DNA from: Marinobacter antarcticus
GTDB lineage: Bacteria; Pseudomonadota; Gammaproteobacteria; Pseudomonadales; Oleiphilaceae
Direction of reading: 5' to 3'
DNA length: 64,000 bases
NCBI RefSeq assembly: GCF_900142385.1
Contig: NZ_FRAQ01000002.1
Location: forward strand, 62,001-126,000
In this document: one piece after another, positions 38,508-47,732 of the stretch
Layout of the letters: each line of letters starts with the position of its first letter
Position numbering within the stretch: the stretch's first letter is position 1
Notes under the pieces: generated by a model
Told to the model about the DNA's origin: nothing
Database searches by the model: none
What the model saw: the letters and a program-made list of their open reading frames with translations, nothing else
Program-made: the position numbers and the translations under genes

Positions 38508-39830
38508 ATGGATAAATTAATGACGTTATGGACAGGCAGCGGCCTGTTTAATCTATCAATCGGCCAGTTCTTCATGATCTGTGTCGGTCTTCTTCTGCTG
38601 TTCCTTGCGATTCGTAAGGGCTTTGAGCCTTTGCTGCTGATTCCGATCGGGTTCGGTGGCATTCTGGCGAATATTCCGGAGGCAGGGCTAGCCCTGTCTG
38701 CCGCTGAAAATGCGATCCATATTGCGAATCCGGATACACTTTTAGCGCTTGCGAGCGTTCTGGATGTAGGCTTCCAGCCAAGCCAGGTTGTCACCCCGGA
38801 GGTTTTAGAGGCCTTCAAGGCGGCTTACAAGGGCGCAGATTATGCGACGGTTCAGCAGGCCAGTGTCGTTGCTCAGAGCCTGGGTTATACCAACGGCATG
38901 CTCTACAACTTCTACTCGGTTGCTATCGCTAGTGGTGCTGCCCCGCTGATAATCTTTATGGGCGTTGGTGCCATGACAGATTTTGGTCCGCTGCTGGCGA
39001 ACCCGAAGACTCTGTTGCTTGGCGCGGCTGCTCAGTTCGGTATTTTCGGCACCGTTATCGGTGCGGCGCTGCTCAACTGGAGCGGTGCTATGGACTTCAC
39101 CATTCTTGAAGCGGCGGCTATTGGCATCATTGGTGGTGCTGACGGCCCGACGTCTATCTATGTGTCAAGTATTCTTGCGCCGCACCTGCTGGGTGCGATC
39201 GCGGTTGCTGCCTATTCCTATATGGCTCTGGTTCCGATGATCCAGCCGCCTATTATGAAGGCTTTGACAACGGAGAAAGAGCGTTCGATCAAGATGTCTC
39301 AGCTGCGACCGGTGAGCAAAAAGGAAAAGATCGTATTTCCGATTGTGGTGCTGGTTGCGACTGCGCTGTTCCTGCCGGATGCGGCACCGCTGCTGGGTAT
39401 GTTCTGCTTCGGTAACCTGATGCGTGAATGTGGGGTGGTCGAGCGTTTGAGCGACACGTCCCAGAATGCACTGATCAACATTGTGACCATTTTCCTGGGC
39501 CTCTCTGTTGGCTCCAAGCTGGGCGCTGACAAGTTCCTGGATCTGCAGACTCTGGGTATTTTGTTGCTGGGCATGGCGGCATTCTGTGTTGGTACTGCCT
39601 GTGGTGTTCTGATGGCGAAGTTGATGAACAAGCTGACCAAGGAACAAATCAACCCGTTGATTGGTTCTGCCGGTGTATCTGCGGTGCCAATGGCGGCGCG
39701 GGTTTCCAACAAGGTTGGTCTTGAGGCGAATCCGCAGAACTTCCTGCTGATGCACGCCATGGGGCCGAATGTTGCTGGTGTTATTGGTTCTGCTGTTGCT
39801 GCGGGTGTGATGATCAAGCTGCTTAGCTGA
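38508..39830 (+). CDS. oadB: Oxaloacetate decarboxylase beta subunit (Na+ pump)
   Basis: Membrane subunit that decarboxylates carboxybiotin and exports Na+. 440 residues with about nine to eleven hydrophobic segments. Conserved [17 protein letters not shown] region contains the Asp and Asn/Ser residues of the Na+ path, and [18 protein letters not shown] is the second signature. Fits a marine organism using a sodium gradient. Confidence 0.97.
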   Translation: MDKLMTLWTGSGLFNLSIGQFFMICVGLLLLFLAIRKGFEPLLLIPIGFGGILANIPEAGLALSAAENAIHIANPDTLLALASVLDVGFQPSQVVTPEVLEAFKAAYKGADYATVQQASVVAQSLGYTNGMLYNFYSVAIASGAAPLIIFMGVGAMTDFGPLLANPKTLLLGAAAQFGIFGTVIGAALLNWSGAMDFTILEAAAIGIIGGADGPTSIYVSSILAPHLLGAIAVAAYSYMALVPMIQPPIMKALTTEKERSIKMSQLRPVSKKEKIVFPIVVLVATALFLPDAAPLLGMFCFGNLMRECGVVERLSDTSQNALINIVTIFLGLSVGSKLGADKFLDLQTLGILLLGMAAFCVGTACGVLMAKLMNKLTKEQINPLIGSAGVSAVPMAARVSNKVGLEANPQNFLLMHAMGPNVAGVIGSAVAAGVMIKLLS

Positions 39831-39853
39831 TCGTTTCTTCGTAGTACGAAAAA

Positions 39854-39875
39854 CCCCGCCTTGTGCGGGGTTTTT
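39854..39875. terminator. Bidirectional terminator between oadB and dnaE2
   Basis: CCCCGC at 39854-39859 and GCGGGG at 39865-39870 with TTTTT after and AAAAA before. Identical stem and loop to the terminator after the tRNA operon at 19261. Serves both convergent units. Confidence 0.92.
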
Positions 39876-39891
39876 CGTTTTTCAGGTCTGC

Positions 39892-42800
39892 CTAATGAAA
39901 ATCTCTGGAGTTGACCGGGAGTGTCTGTATCAGATGGCTCAGATCCGAGAGTTTTCCTGCCATGATGTGAACAATCTCTCCTTCTCTTTCCAGAATGCCT
40001 TTCACGTGTAACAGCCTTGCGGTGAGTAACGGTTTGCGTTGCCGGCGGGCGGTTTCCAGCCAGACGACGACGTTCACGTTGCCGGTTTCGTCTTCCAGGG
40101 TGACGAAGGTAACGCCGGAGGCGGAGCCCGGGCGTTGGCGGCCGGTTACGAGGCCTGCAACCTGTACCGGGATGCCGGCTTTGGTGGTTTTGAGTTGTTC
40201 GGCGCTGAGGCAGAACTGTAAATGGCCTTGTTCCCGGAGCAGAGCCAGCGGGTGGCGCTGGAGGGTCAGGCCCTGGCTGGCGTAGTCGGCTAGTACGTTC
40301 TGGCCTTCGGATGGCTCCGGTAGTTGAGCGCAGGTTTCTGATTCGTAGTTTTCGTCGTCTTCTTCTGCTGCGAAAAGCTCTGCGGGTTTTTCGTGGCCCA
40401 GTAGTTGCCAGTATGCCTGATGGCGGTTTGTGGCGAAGGCGGGCATGGCGTTGGCGCCGGCCAGCAGTTCCATTTCGCGCTGGTTAAGGCCTGCCAGGCG
40501 GCGTAACTCGGCGGAGGATCGGTAGCCGGTTTCGGGGCGGTTCTGGCACAGGCGTTCGGCAGCGTTTGCTGAGAGCCCCTGGATGAGTCTCAGGCCCAGG
40601 CGCAGTTGGTGGTCAGGGCCTTCCAGGATGTTATCCCAATGGCTGCTGTTTATGTCTGGAGGTAGTGCGACAACGTCATGGCGTCGGGCGTCCTGTACCA
40701 GTTGTGATGGCGAGTAGAAACCCATGGGCTGGCTGTTCAGAAGGGCGCAGTAGAAGGCGGCTGGATAGTGCTGTTTGATCCAGGCAGAGACGTAAACAAG
40801 CAAGGCGAAGCTGGCTGCGTGGGATTCCGGGAAGCCGTAGCCGCCGAAGCCGCAGATCTGCAGATAGAGGCGTTCAGCAAAATCAGCGTCGTGGCCGCGT
40901 TCCAGCATGCCGGTGATGAGTTTTTCCCGGAAGGGAGTCATGTCGCCGTGGGATTTCCAGGCGGCCATGGCCCGGCGGAGTTGGTCGGCTTCGCCAGCAG
41001 TGAAGCCGGCGGCAACCATGGCCAGTTTTATGACCTGTTCCTGGAAAATGGGTACTCCCAAGGTGCGTTCAAGAACGCTGCGGACGGCGTCATTGGGATA
41101 ATCCACCGGTTCCAATCCGTGTTTCCGGCGCAGGTAAGGGTGCACCATATCGCCCTGAATGGGGCCGGGGCGAACGATAGCAACTTCGATCACCAGATCG
41201 TAATAGGTTTCAGGTTTCAGCCTGGGCAGCATGTTGATCTGGGCGCGGGATTCCACCTGGAATACGCCAATACTGTCGCCTTTTTGCAGCATGTTATAGG
41301 TGGCCCGGTCTTCTTGGGGAATGTCCTGCATGCGGAAGGGAAAGCCTTTCTGTTTACTGATCAGTTCCAGGGCTTTGCGGATAGCCGTGAGCATGCCCAG
41401 CGCGAGAATATCCACTTTCATCAGGCCCAGGCTTTCCAGGTCGTCTTTGTCCCACTGGATAACCGTGCGGTCGGTCATGGCAGCGTTTTCAACCGGTACC
41501 AGTTCGGCCAGCGGCCCTGAGCTGATCACAAAGCCGCCCACATGTTGTGACAGGTGGCGGGGAAAACCGAGCAGAGTGTTTACCAGGGTAAAGAACTGAT
41601 CGGCGACCTTCGGGTTGCGGGTCAGGCGTTTGTCGAGAATTTGCTGGCGCCAGTTGGTGGCTTTGTCGCGCCAGTCGATGCCTTCCAGTAGCTGTTCCAC
41701 CAGTGCCGGGTCAAACCCGAGGGCTTTGCCAACGTCGCGAATGGCGCTGCGGGGGCGGTAGCGGATAACCGTTGCAGCCAGTGCGGCTCGCTCCCGGCTG
41801 TACCGCCGGTAGATGTACTGGATGACTTCTTCCCGGCGTTCGTGTTCAAAATCTACGTCGATATCCGGCGGCTCGTTTCTGTCTTTGGATATAAAGCGTT
41901 CAAACAGCAGCTCGACTCGGGCCGGGTTTACTTCGGTAACGCCCAGGCAGTAACACACTGCGGAGTTTGCAGCAGAACCCCGGCCCTGGCAGAGAATGCC
42001 GCGATTGCGGGCAAAGGCAACAATATCGTGGATGGTGAGAAAGTAGTGCTCGTACTTCATCTCCGAAATCAGCCCAAGCTCCTTGCGGATCAAGGCCTGA
42101 ACAGACAATGGCGTGCCCTCCGGATAACGCTTGCGTTCACCTTCCTGAGTTAATCGTTTCAGATAAGCCGCCGGGGTCTCTCCTTCCGGCACAAGGTCCG
42201 GAGGGTATTCGTAGCGCAGACTGCCGGGCTCAAAGGTGCACTGTTGGGCAATGCGCAAAGATTCTTTCAGCCAGGCTTCGGGAAACAGTCGTTGCAGTAC
42301 CGGTAGCGGGCGCAGATAGCGTTCACCGTTCTGGAACAGGCAGAGGCCGGCGTTTTCCAGGCTGGCGTGGTTGCGCAAGGCGGTGAGCACATCCTGCAGT
42401 GGCTGACGTTCCCGGCTGTGCATATGAACTTCGCCAGTGGCGGTAATCGGGCAACGCAGGTGCTCAGAAAGCCAGCTGGCCCGGGCCAGTTGTTGTTCCT
42501 CTCCGGATTCCAGGGTGCGGGCGGCAGCAATCCAGAGGCGGTGCTCAAACAGCCGGAGTAACCATTCGCCGCAGGACAGGGCCTGATCCGCATCGGCTTC
42601 AGCCGGTGAGGGCGGTAGCCACAGGCACAGGCAGTCATCCAGAGCATGTGTTTCCACGTCACCATGGAAAAGCTGGTATTGCCCTTTTTCTGCCCGGCGG
42701 CGAGCGGTGGTTATAAGCTGGCAAAGCTGTCCATAGCCCTTGCGGGTGCGGGCCAGAAGAATAAACCGGGGTGTGTGGGCTCCGGGAGGGGCGTCGTCCA

Positions 42801-43014
42801 GTTCAAACCAGCTCCCGGTAATCAGCTTGACGGAGCTCTCTTTCAGTGCCGCCCAGGCACGGGGGATGCCCGCCACCGAACAGGCATCGGTAATTGCCAG
42901 GGCGGTATATCCAAGCTCTGCGGCGCGTTCCGCAAGCTCATGAGGGTGAGATGCCCCCGTCAGAAAGGTGAAGTTGGTGAAACAGAACATCTCGGCGTAG
43001 GAAGGTTCATTCAT
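39892..43014 (-). CDS. dnaE2: Error-prone DNA polymerase DnaE2 / ImuC
   Basis: Translesion polymerase of the ImuABC mutasome. ATG 43014 shares one base with the imuB stop (TGATG), so translation is coupled; GTG at 43026 is less likely. 1040 residues. PHP domain at the N-terminus (FTFLTGASHPHELAERAAEL), polymerase catalytic motif PPDIDVDFEHERREEV, then GRGSAANS and FGGYGFPESHAASFA, and a C-terminal OB-fold-like domain (VTGRQRPGSASG). Last gene of imuA-imuB-dnaE2. Confidence 0.96.
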   Translation of the reverse strand: MNEPSYAEMFCFTNFTFLTGASHPHELAERAAELGYTALAITDACSVAGIPRAWAALKESSVKLITGSWFELDDAPPGAHTPRFILLARTRKGYGQLCQLITTARRRAEKGQYQLFHGDVETHALDDCLCLWLPPSPAEADADQALSCGEWLLRLFEHRLWIAAARTLESGEEQQLARASWLSEHLRCPITATGEVHMHSRERQPLQDVLTALRNHASLENAGLCLFQNGERYLRPLPVLQRLFPEAWLKESLRIAQQCTFEPGSLRYEYPPDLVPEGETPAAYLKRLTQEGERKRYPEGTPLSVQALIRKELGLISEMKYEHYFLTIHDIVAFARNRGILCQGRGSAANSAVCYCLGVTEVNPARVELLFERFISKDRNEPPDIDVDFEHERREEVIQYIYRRYSRERAALAATVIRYRPRSAIRDVGKALGFDPALVEQLLEGIDWRDKATNWRQQILDKRLTRNPKVADQFFTLVNTLLGFPRHLSQHVGGFVISSGPLAELVPVENAAMTDRTVIQWDKDDLESLGLMKVDILALGMLTAIRKALELISKQKGFPFRMQDIPQEDRATYNMLQKGDSIGVFQVESRAQINMLPRLKPETYYDLVIEVAIVRPGPIQGDMVHPYLRRKHGLEPVDYPNDAVRSVLERTLGVPIFQEQVIKLAMVAAGFTAGEADQLRRAMAAWKSHGDMTPFREKLITGMLERGHDADFAERLYLQICGFGGYGFPESHAASFALLVYVSAWIKQHYPAAFYCALLNSQPMGFYSPSQLVQDARRHDVVALPPDINSSHWDNILEGPDHQLRLGLRLIQGLSANAAERLCQNRPETGYRSSAELRRLAGLNQREMELLAGANAMPAFATNRHQAYWQLLGHEKPAELFAAEEDDENYESETCAQLPEPSEGQNVLADYASQGLTLQRHPLALLREQGHLQFCLSAEQLKTTKAGIPVQVAGLVTGRQRPGSASGVTFVTLEDETGNVNVVVWLETARRQRKPLLTARLLHVKGILEREGEIVHIMAGKLSDLSHLIQTLPVNSRDFH

Positions 43015-44432
43015 CAGCCAAACCACCCGTGTATGAACCAGCCATCCCGCACATCGCGGAACACCCAGGCCAGCTGTCCATTATTCAGTTGGGCGATGTA
43101 ATAATCCCGGTGTACCCGCTGGCCGTCCCACCAGCCGCCACTGATCCGCTCCGGGCCTGTGAACCAGGTTTTCGGTGTTTCCGTAAGCGGTTGCGGCCCC
43201 CGCAGAAGCCATAAGGGCCGGCGGGGCAGCGGGTTGGCTGTTGTTGCCGTTGCACGGCTTGTTCGCCGCACTTCTGAAGCGCTCCATGCCCGTTCGGGTC
43301 GGTGATCTGCCTGGGGCGCAAGTTGCTTAAGGGCGTTATCTCCAAGCCTTGCCTGCAGGCGGCTCATCAGAGTGTGCCAGGCTTCGTTCAGATCCTGGCT
43401 TTCGCCCAGCAGATCCTGCCCACCGGGCGTTTCCCGTCCAAGAAACCGTTTCACGGTCAATCGCAGCGATATGACCGGAGCCTGGAGTGGTTGCTGCTCA
43501 AACCGCAGGCTTGTCAGGTTGAGAAATGCTTCCGCCCGGTGTTCCGGGCCGGATGTGCGAATGTGCAGGCGCGTTGGTTCTGCGTGCCGGTGCCGGAGCA
43601 CCAGCAGCAAGCTGTCGGTATCCTGCTGGCGCCAGCACAGATCCTTTTCCAGTTCAGAGAGTATGCGCTGCAACGGGAACAGAAGTCCCTGTGACCGTTC
43701 AATTTCCTGCACAAAATCTGCCTGCTGCCGGAAGTAATGGGGCGGTTGCCAGGGTGCCTTTGGGTCGGGCCTGGAACCCTGGATTTTCTGGATATATGCC
43801 AGAGTTTCCGGGGACAGTCGGCGGGCCATCTCTGTCGGCGGTAAACTGAATACCTCGCCCAGAGTATTCAGCCCAAGCCGTTGCAGGCGGGTGCTGGTGC
43901 GCCCGTCAAACTCCGCAGCCAGCAGGGGCATCTGACCAAGAGTGTGGAGAATATGGCCTTTATCGGACGTGCATGCTCCCTTGCCGTTACGTGCAATCAA
44001 GCGTGCGGCCAGTGGTGTGTGGCCAATGCCTGGCCAGGCGGTAAGCTGGCGTTCGTGCAGCACTTCTTCTACCGTTTGCCAGACCGCTGGCAGGCCACCG
44101 TATAGCCGTTGCAGGCTGCCGATCTCAGCCAGCAAACCGTTTGGCGGAACCAGAACAATGTGAGCCGCATAGCGGTACAGCCAGAGGGCCTGGTCTTCCA
44201 GAATCCGGGCCTCCTGCTGTTGGTCTGCCCTTATTATGTCCAGATTCTGCACCAGGCTGACAGCTGTTTTCAGACGCATGCCGGCGGTCACGCCCAGGTC
44301 CCGGGCAGCCGGGCAGGCTTGTATTACGTTTTGCCCGGAACCCTCCACAATCACTAGCGCAGACTCGTTTTCACTGGAACGACGAATGTGGTCCAGCAGT
44401 AGATGAGGAAAGTGCAGATACAACCAGAGCAT
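43014..44432 (-). CDS. imuB: ImuB, Y-family-like mutasome scaffold protein
   Basis: Non-catalytic Y-family relative that recruits DnaE2 to the sliding clamp. 472 residues. The N-terminus (MLWLYLHFPHLLLDHI) lacks the usual DxD catalytic start of active Y polymerases, and the expected SIDE-like site reads LAEIGSLQRLYGG. The fingers/little-finger region continues to about 370, followed by a Pro/Arg-rich tail ending in a WWDGQRVHRDYYIAQ segment typical of ImuB. 5 bases after the imuA stop. Confidence 0.93.
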   Translation of the reverse strand: MLWLYLHFPHLLLDHIRRSSENESALVIVEGSGQNVIQACPAARDLGVTAGMRLKTAVSLVQNLDIIRADQQQEARILEDQALWLYRYAAHIVLVPPNGLLAEIGSLQRLYGGLPAVWQTVEEVLHERQLTAWPGIGHTPLAARLIARNGKGACTSDKGHILHTLGQMPLLAAEFDGRTSTRLQRLGLNTLGEVFSLPPTEMARRLSPETLAYIQKIQGSRPDPKAPWQPPHYFRQQADFVQEIERSQGLLFPLQRILSELEKDLCWRQQDTDSLLLVLRHRHAEPTRLHIRTSGPEHRAEAFLNLTSLRFEQQPLQAPVISLRLTVKRFLGRETPGGQDLLGESQDLNEAWHTLMSRLQARLGDNALKQLAPQADHRPERAWSASEVRRTSRATATTANPLPRRPLWLLRGPQPLTETPKTWFTGPERISGGWWDGQRVHRDYYIAQLNNGQLAWVFRDVRDGWFIHGWFG

Positions 44433-44437
44433 AGAAA

Positions 44438-45127
44438 CTACCGGGCCGATGTGGGCCAGGGGCCCTGAACCACACTGGGCGCTTCACGATGAAACAGGCC
44501 CGCCCGGTGAGTCATGGCAAGCGAACAATGCTGGCCTGGCCAGCTGCCGCGGCGCTTTACCACATTCACTTTCAGGCCCTGTTGATCGTCTGGCTCGAGC
44601 TCAAGGCGCAGGGCGGCCGGAGAGTTCTGCTCGGTGTAGTGTCGCTCGCGAAAAAGTACGCAAACATTGCTGCCGGCTTCGGCCGCCAACTGCAAACGCC
44701 GGATTTCGCTGGCAGCCAGCTTGCCGGGCCAGGCCATCACCAGGCCCGTGACCGGAGAACGCAGGCAGTTTTCCAGAGTCCACAGGAAATCGCCCTTGTT
44801 TTTGGTGTGGATCATGATCACCTGATCCAGGTTGATATCTTCCCGCGCCAGCGCCGGGGCATAAGGGGTGTGCGGAGGGTTCAGCCAGAATACGGTTTTA
44901 CCTGCCTGCGACAGCCTTTGCATCAATGGTATTAACAGAGTCAGCTCGCCGATGCCGGGGGCATCCAGCAGACATTCGCTTAAAGCACCCCGGGGCCAGC
45001 CAATGCCACCGAGCTGGTTATCCAGAACCTGATAGCCGGTCAGCTCTGCCGGTTGAGTGGTTTTATTGTGCCGGTGTCCCTGCCAGACACGGGCATCTTG
45101 CATTAGCGTGTTAAGAAGCTCGCTCAT
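44438..45127 (-). CDS. imuA: ImuA (SulA/RecA-like) mutasome protein
   Basis: First gene of the SOS mutagenesis cassette; ImuA is RecA-like in fold and needed for DnaE2-dependent mutagenesis. 229 residues with ALSECLLDAPGIGELTLLIP in the place of a Walker A region (no complete GxxxxGK[ST], as in this subgroup), VFWLNPPHTPYAPAL and a C-terminal KVNVVKRRG motif. A near-perfect LexA box lies 16 bases upstream of the ATG. Confidence 0.9.
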   Translation of the reverse strand: MSELLNTLMQDARVWQGHRHNKTTQPAELTGYQVLDNQLGGIGWPRGALSECLLDAPGIGELTLLIPLMQRLSQAGKTVFWLNPPHTPYAPALAREDINLDQVIMIHTKNKGDFLWTLENCLRSPVTGLVMAWPGKLAASEIRRLQLAAEAGSNVCVLFRERHYTEQNSPAALRLELEPDDQQGLKVNVVKRRGSWPGQHCSLAMTHRAGLFHREAPSVVQGPWPTSAR

Positions 45128-45142
45128 GGTAAAATCTCGAAG

Positions 45143-45162
45143 TACTGTTTAAATATACAGTA
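45143..45162 (-). promoter_or_regulatory. LexA (SOS) box of the imuA-imuB-dnaE2 operon
   Basis: CTGTTTAAATATACAG at 45145-45160 fits CTG-N10-CAG and extends to a symmetric TACTGT...ACAGTA at 45143-45162, very close to the E. coli consensus. It begins 16 bases before the imuA ATG and probably covers the promoter. Confidence 0.96.
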
Positions 45163-45216
45163 TTCTGAAGGCGAGCTTATTTCAAGAAGCAGGTTAATAA
45201 AATGAGTAACCGAACT

Positions 45217-45246
45217 CACGCCTGACGGGTCAGGCGATTTTTCGGG
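45217..45246. repeat. 30-bp stem-loop repeat, copy at the ftsH 3' end
   Basis: This sequence, starting CACGCCTGACGGG and ending GATTTTTCGGG, recurs with one mismatch at 48606-48635. It contains CGCCTGA/TCAGGCG, a 7-bp stem with a CGGG loop, followed on the plus strand by five T. The copy overlaps the ftsH stop codon and its last five codons. Its 10-mer CGCCTGACGG is also in the palindromic element inside panE. Confidence 0.8.
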
Positions 45247-47137
45247 CAGCCTCTTTGTGGAGGATTTTTTCGACGTCTTCCGCTGAGAGGTTTTCTTGCT
45301 TTAGAACGGCCTTGGCCAGCGCTTCAAGCTGATTCCTGTGATTAGTGAGGAAATCGATAGTGGCTTTTTCCAGAGCCAGGAGTTCTGACTGGATTTCAGC
45401 GTCAATCAGCTCCGCCATCTTCTCACTGAACTCTCGGGGCAAGCCCATTTCACGGCCAAGGAATACGTGCTCTTCACCAATGCTCAGGCCCAGAGGCCCT
45501 ATTTTTTCGTTCATACCCCATTGGCCGATCATCCGGCGGATCAGCTTGGTGGCTTCCTTGAGATCATTCTGGGCACCGGTGGTCACTTCTCCATAGATAA
45601 TTTTTTCGGCTGAGCGTCCACCCAGCATGACCTTGATGCGGTCTCTGAGATAGCTTTCGGAATAGTTGTAATGATCTTCTTTAGGCGTCTGCTCGGTAAC
45701 ACCCATAGCCATTCCGTGGGGAATAATCGTGAGCCGGGTGAGAGGATCGGCCTTTGGCATGTAGTAGGCCATGATGGCGTGCCCGCTCTCATGGTAGGCA
45801 ACAACTTCCCGCTCTTCCGGTGACAGCCGGGCGTCGCGTTCTTCGCCCAGAACGATGCGGTCGCGGGCGAGCTCAAAGCAGTGAGTCGTAACCTCACTCA
45901 GGTTTTCCCGGGCGGCTGTCAGGGCTGCTTCGTTCACCAGGTTTTTCAGATCTGCACCGGAAAAACCGATTGTGCGGGCCGCCTGTTGCTCCAGGTCTAC
46001 GTCTGCAGCCAGGGGCACTTTGCGGGCATGCACCGCGAGGATGGCACTCCGTGCGTCCTTGTGTGGAAGATCCAGAGTGATTTTGCGATCAAAGCGGCCA
46101 GGGCGGAGCAGGGCACTGTCCAGAACATCCGGACGGTTGGTGGCGGCCAGTACAAGAATATTCTCGTGGGATTCGAAACCATCCATTTCCGTGAGAATCT
46201 GGTTCAGCGTCTGCTCCCTTTCATCGTGCCCGCCACCGACGCCTGCGCCCCGGGAGCGGCCGATTGCATCCAGCTCATCAATAAAAATCAGTGCTGGTGC
46301 TTCCTTGCGGGCATTCGCAAACATGTCCCGGACCCTTGAGGCGCCCACACCCACAAACATTTCAATGAACTCTGAAGCGCTGATGCTGAAGAAGGGCACT
46401 TCCGCTTCTCCTGCAATCGCGCGGGCAAGAAGGGTTTTTCCTGTACCTGGCGGGCCTACCAGAAGAACACCCTTGGGCATCGACGCACCCAGTGCCCGGT
46501 ATTTATCCGGAGACTTCAGGAAGTCGATAATCTCCGCAATTTCCCTTTTGGCCGACTCAATACCGGCCACGTCATTCAGTGTTGTGGTTGAGGTTTCTTT
46601 CACCGCCCGGCGGGCTTTTGAACGGCCGTAATCAAACATGCCGCCACCCTGAGTCATACGCTTCTGTGCGGAACCCCAGAACCAGTACATCAGGGCCAGC
46701 ATCAATATCCAGGGCAGGAAGCCACGAATCAGTTCCTGCCACCAAGGTAGTCCCGAAGACGTGGCCCGAATGGTGACATCATGTGCCTCCAGTATCGTGA
46801 GCAGTTCGGGGTCATCCATCGGCGGCCGGGTAGTGTTAAACCCAGGGCTTGAGCCTTGTATGTTGTCGCCGGAGCTGAAGGAAGCCCGGCCCTGATCGCT
46901 GAACAGGCCGGTTATATTCTCTTCCTTGAGTGTTACCTCGGAGACCTGGTCGTTAACAACGGCGGTTTTGAACTCGGAGTATGCCAGCTCCTGAAGCTTT
47001 GGTGCGCCGCTGTCCTGTAGCCACATAAACGCCAGGAAAATGGCAGCGCTGAGCCAGAGAAATGAATACTGCTTGGGTATCTCCGGCTGCTGATTAACCG
47101 GTGGTGTCTGTTTTTCGGGAGTATTTTGTGTGGTCAT
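45230..47137 (-). CDS. ftsH: FtsH-family ATP-dependent zinc metalloprotease
   Basis: Membrane AAA+ protease that degrades misfolded membrane and regulatory proteins. 635 residues. Polar Gln/Pro-rich first 22 residues, membrane helices near 25-41 and 133-152, Walker A GPPGTGKT, pore loop [15 protein letters not shown], Walker [12 protein letters not shown], second region of homology [20 protein letters not shown], and zinc site HESGH. The membrane insert ([14 protein letters not shown]) looks different from the canonical E. coli FtsH. It is not next to rlmE/folP, where the main ftsH usually sits, so it is likely a second copy; that is inference. Confidence 0.94.
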   Translation of the reverse strand: MTTQNTPEKQTPPVNQQPEIPKQYSFLWLSAAIFLAFMWLQDSGAPKLQELAYSEFKTAVVNDQVSEVTLKEENITGLFSDQGRASFSSGDNIQGSSPGFNTTRPPMDDPELLTILEAHDVTIRATSSGLPWWQELIRGFLPWILMLALMYWFWGSAQKRMTQGGGMFDYGRSKARRAVKETSTTTLNDVAGIESAKREIAEIIDFLKSPDKYRALGASMPKGVLLVGPPGTGKTLLARAIAGEAEVPFFSISASEFIEMFVGVGASRVRDMFANARKEAPALIFIDELDAIGRSRGAGVGGGHDEREQTLNQILTEMDGFESHENILVLAATNRPDVLDSALLRPGRFDRKITLDLPHKDARSAILAVHARKVPLAADVDLEQQAARTIGFSGADLKNLVNEAALTAARENLSEVTTHCFELARDRIVLGEERDARLSPEEREVVAYHESGHAIMAYYMPKADPLTRLTIIPHGMAMGVTEQTPKEDHYNYSESYLRDRIKVMLGGRSAEKIIYGEVTTGAQNDLKEATKLIRRMIGQWGMNEKIGPLGLSIGEEHVFLGREMGLPREFSEKMAELIDAEIQSELLALEKATIDFLTNHRNQLEALAKAVLKQENLSAEDVEKILHKEAARKIA

Positions 47138-47203
47138 TTTGATCTTCGGTTATCCTCCGTATCTACCGCTGTATCTACCCATGGCGCTTTGTTAGCAGTT
47201 CAT

Positions 47204-47332
47204 GTGTCAGTAACCCAAGGCCGAGGAGGTGCTGCGTCTCGGGTCTGCGCCGCCGTACAGGGTGCCGTCATCTCCAGTCATGATACTCTGAATGACCCCC
47301 ATAGCCGAATGGGTCACCACTTTGTGACCGCG
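47204..47332 (-). pseudogene. 3' fragment of a gamma-glutamyltransferase gene
   Basis: On the minus strand this stretch reads RGHKVVTHSAMGVIQSIMTG, then DDGTLYGGADPRRSTSSALG and Y before a stop at 47207. That is the C-terminus of the intact ggt at 52515-54281, which ends RGHKVVTNSAMGAIQSIM ... RSTSSAMGY. By hand alignment about 14 of 129 bases differ and five of 43 residues differ. The homology stops sharply at 47332, with no sign of the rest of the gene. Confidence 0.88.
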
Positions 47333-47346
47333 AGAACGGACGCCGC

Positions 47347-47520
47347 TTACCACTGATCATCTGCTTTTTCCTGCGCTTCGAGTTCAGCTTTACGCTTGCG
47401 GATTTTATCCATTTTGTCCTTCGGGATATGCCCGCTGTTTGCAGAGTTCCGCAGTATGACAAGGCCTCCTACGATCAGAGTCACGGCAGCGAGCAGAAAA
47501 ACCCAACCTATTACTGGCAT
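47347..47520 (-). CDS. Small membrane protein, DUF2897-like
   Basis: 57 residues from ATG 47520, which has AAGGAG eight bases upstream; the upstream-extended frame to 47568 lacks support. One N-terminal membrane helix (MPVIGWVFLLAAVTLIVGGL) then a charged Lys/Glu tail (DKMDKIRKRKAELEAQEKAD). It resembles DUF2897, a small gammaproteobacterial family of unknown function. Its stop lies 14 bases from the ggt relic. Confidence 0.7.
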   Translation of the reverse strand: MPVIGWVFLLAAVTLIVGGLVILRNSANSGHIPKDKMDKIRKRKAELEAQEKADDQW

Positions 47521-47732
47521 ACGTCTGGCTCCTTTGTTCGGAAGAATTTCTTTATAGTGGAACATCAACAGCCAGGTTGGCGGAACATTCCATTTCTTTT
47601 CACCATTATGGCAGTGTATGCCGGAAACCGGGGAGGCGGCTGAAGCTTATTTTGAAAAGCACACAGCGAGACTCAAGGGCTTGGCATAGATAAATCCGAT
47701 AGCAAGCACTCAGGCAAACAAGGACCCCAAGT

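Noticed and set aside
47268..47462. 64-residue minus-strand frame between ftsH and the DUF2897 gene
   Set aside because: It is an out-of-frame read across the DUF2897 gene and the ggt relic; no start signal.
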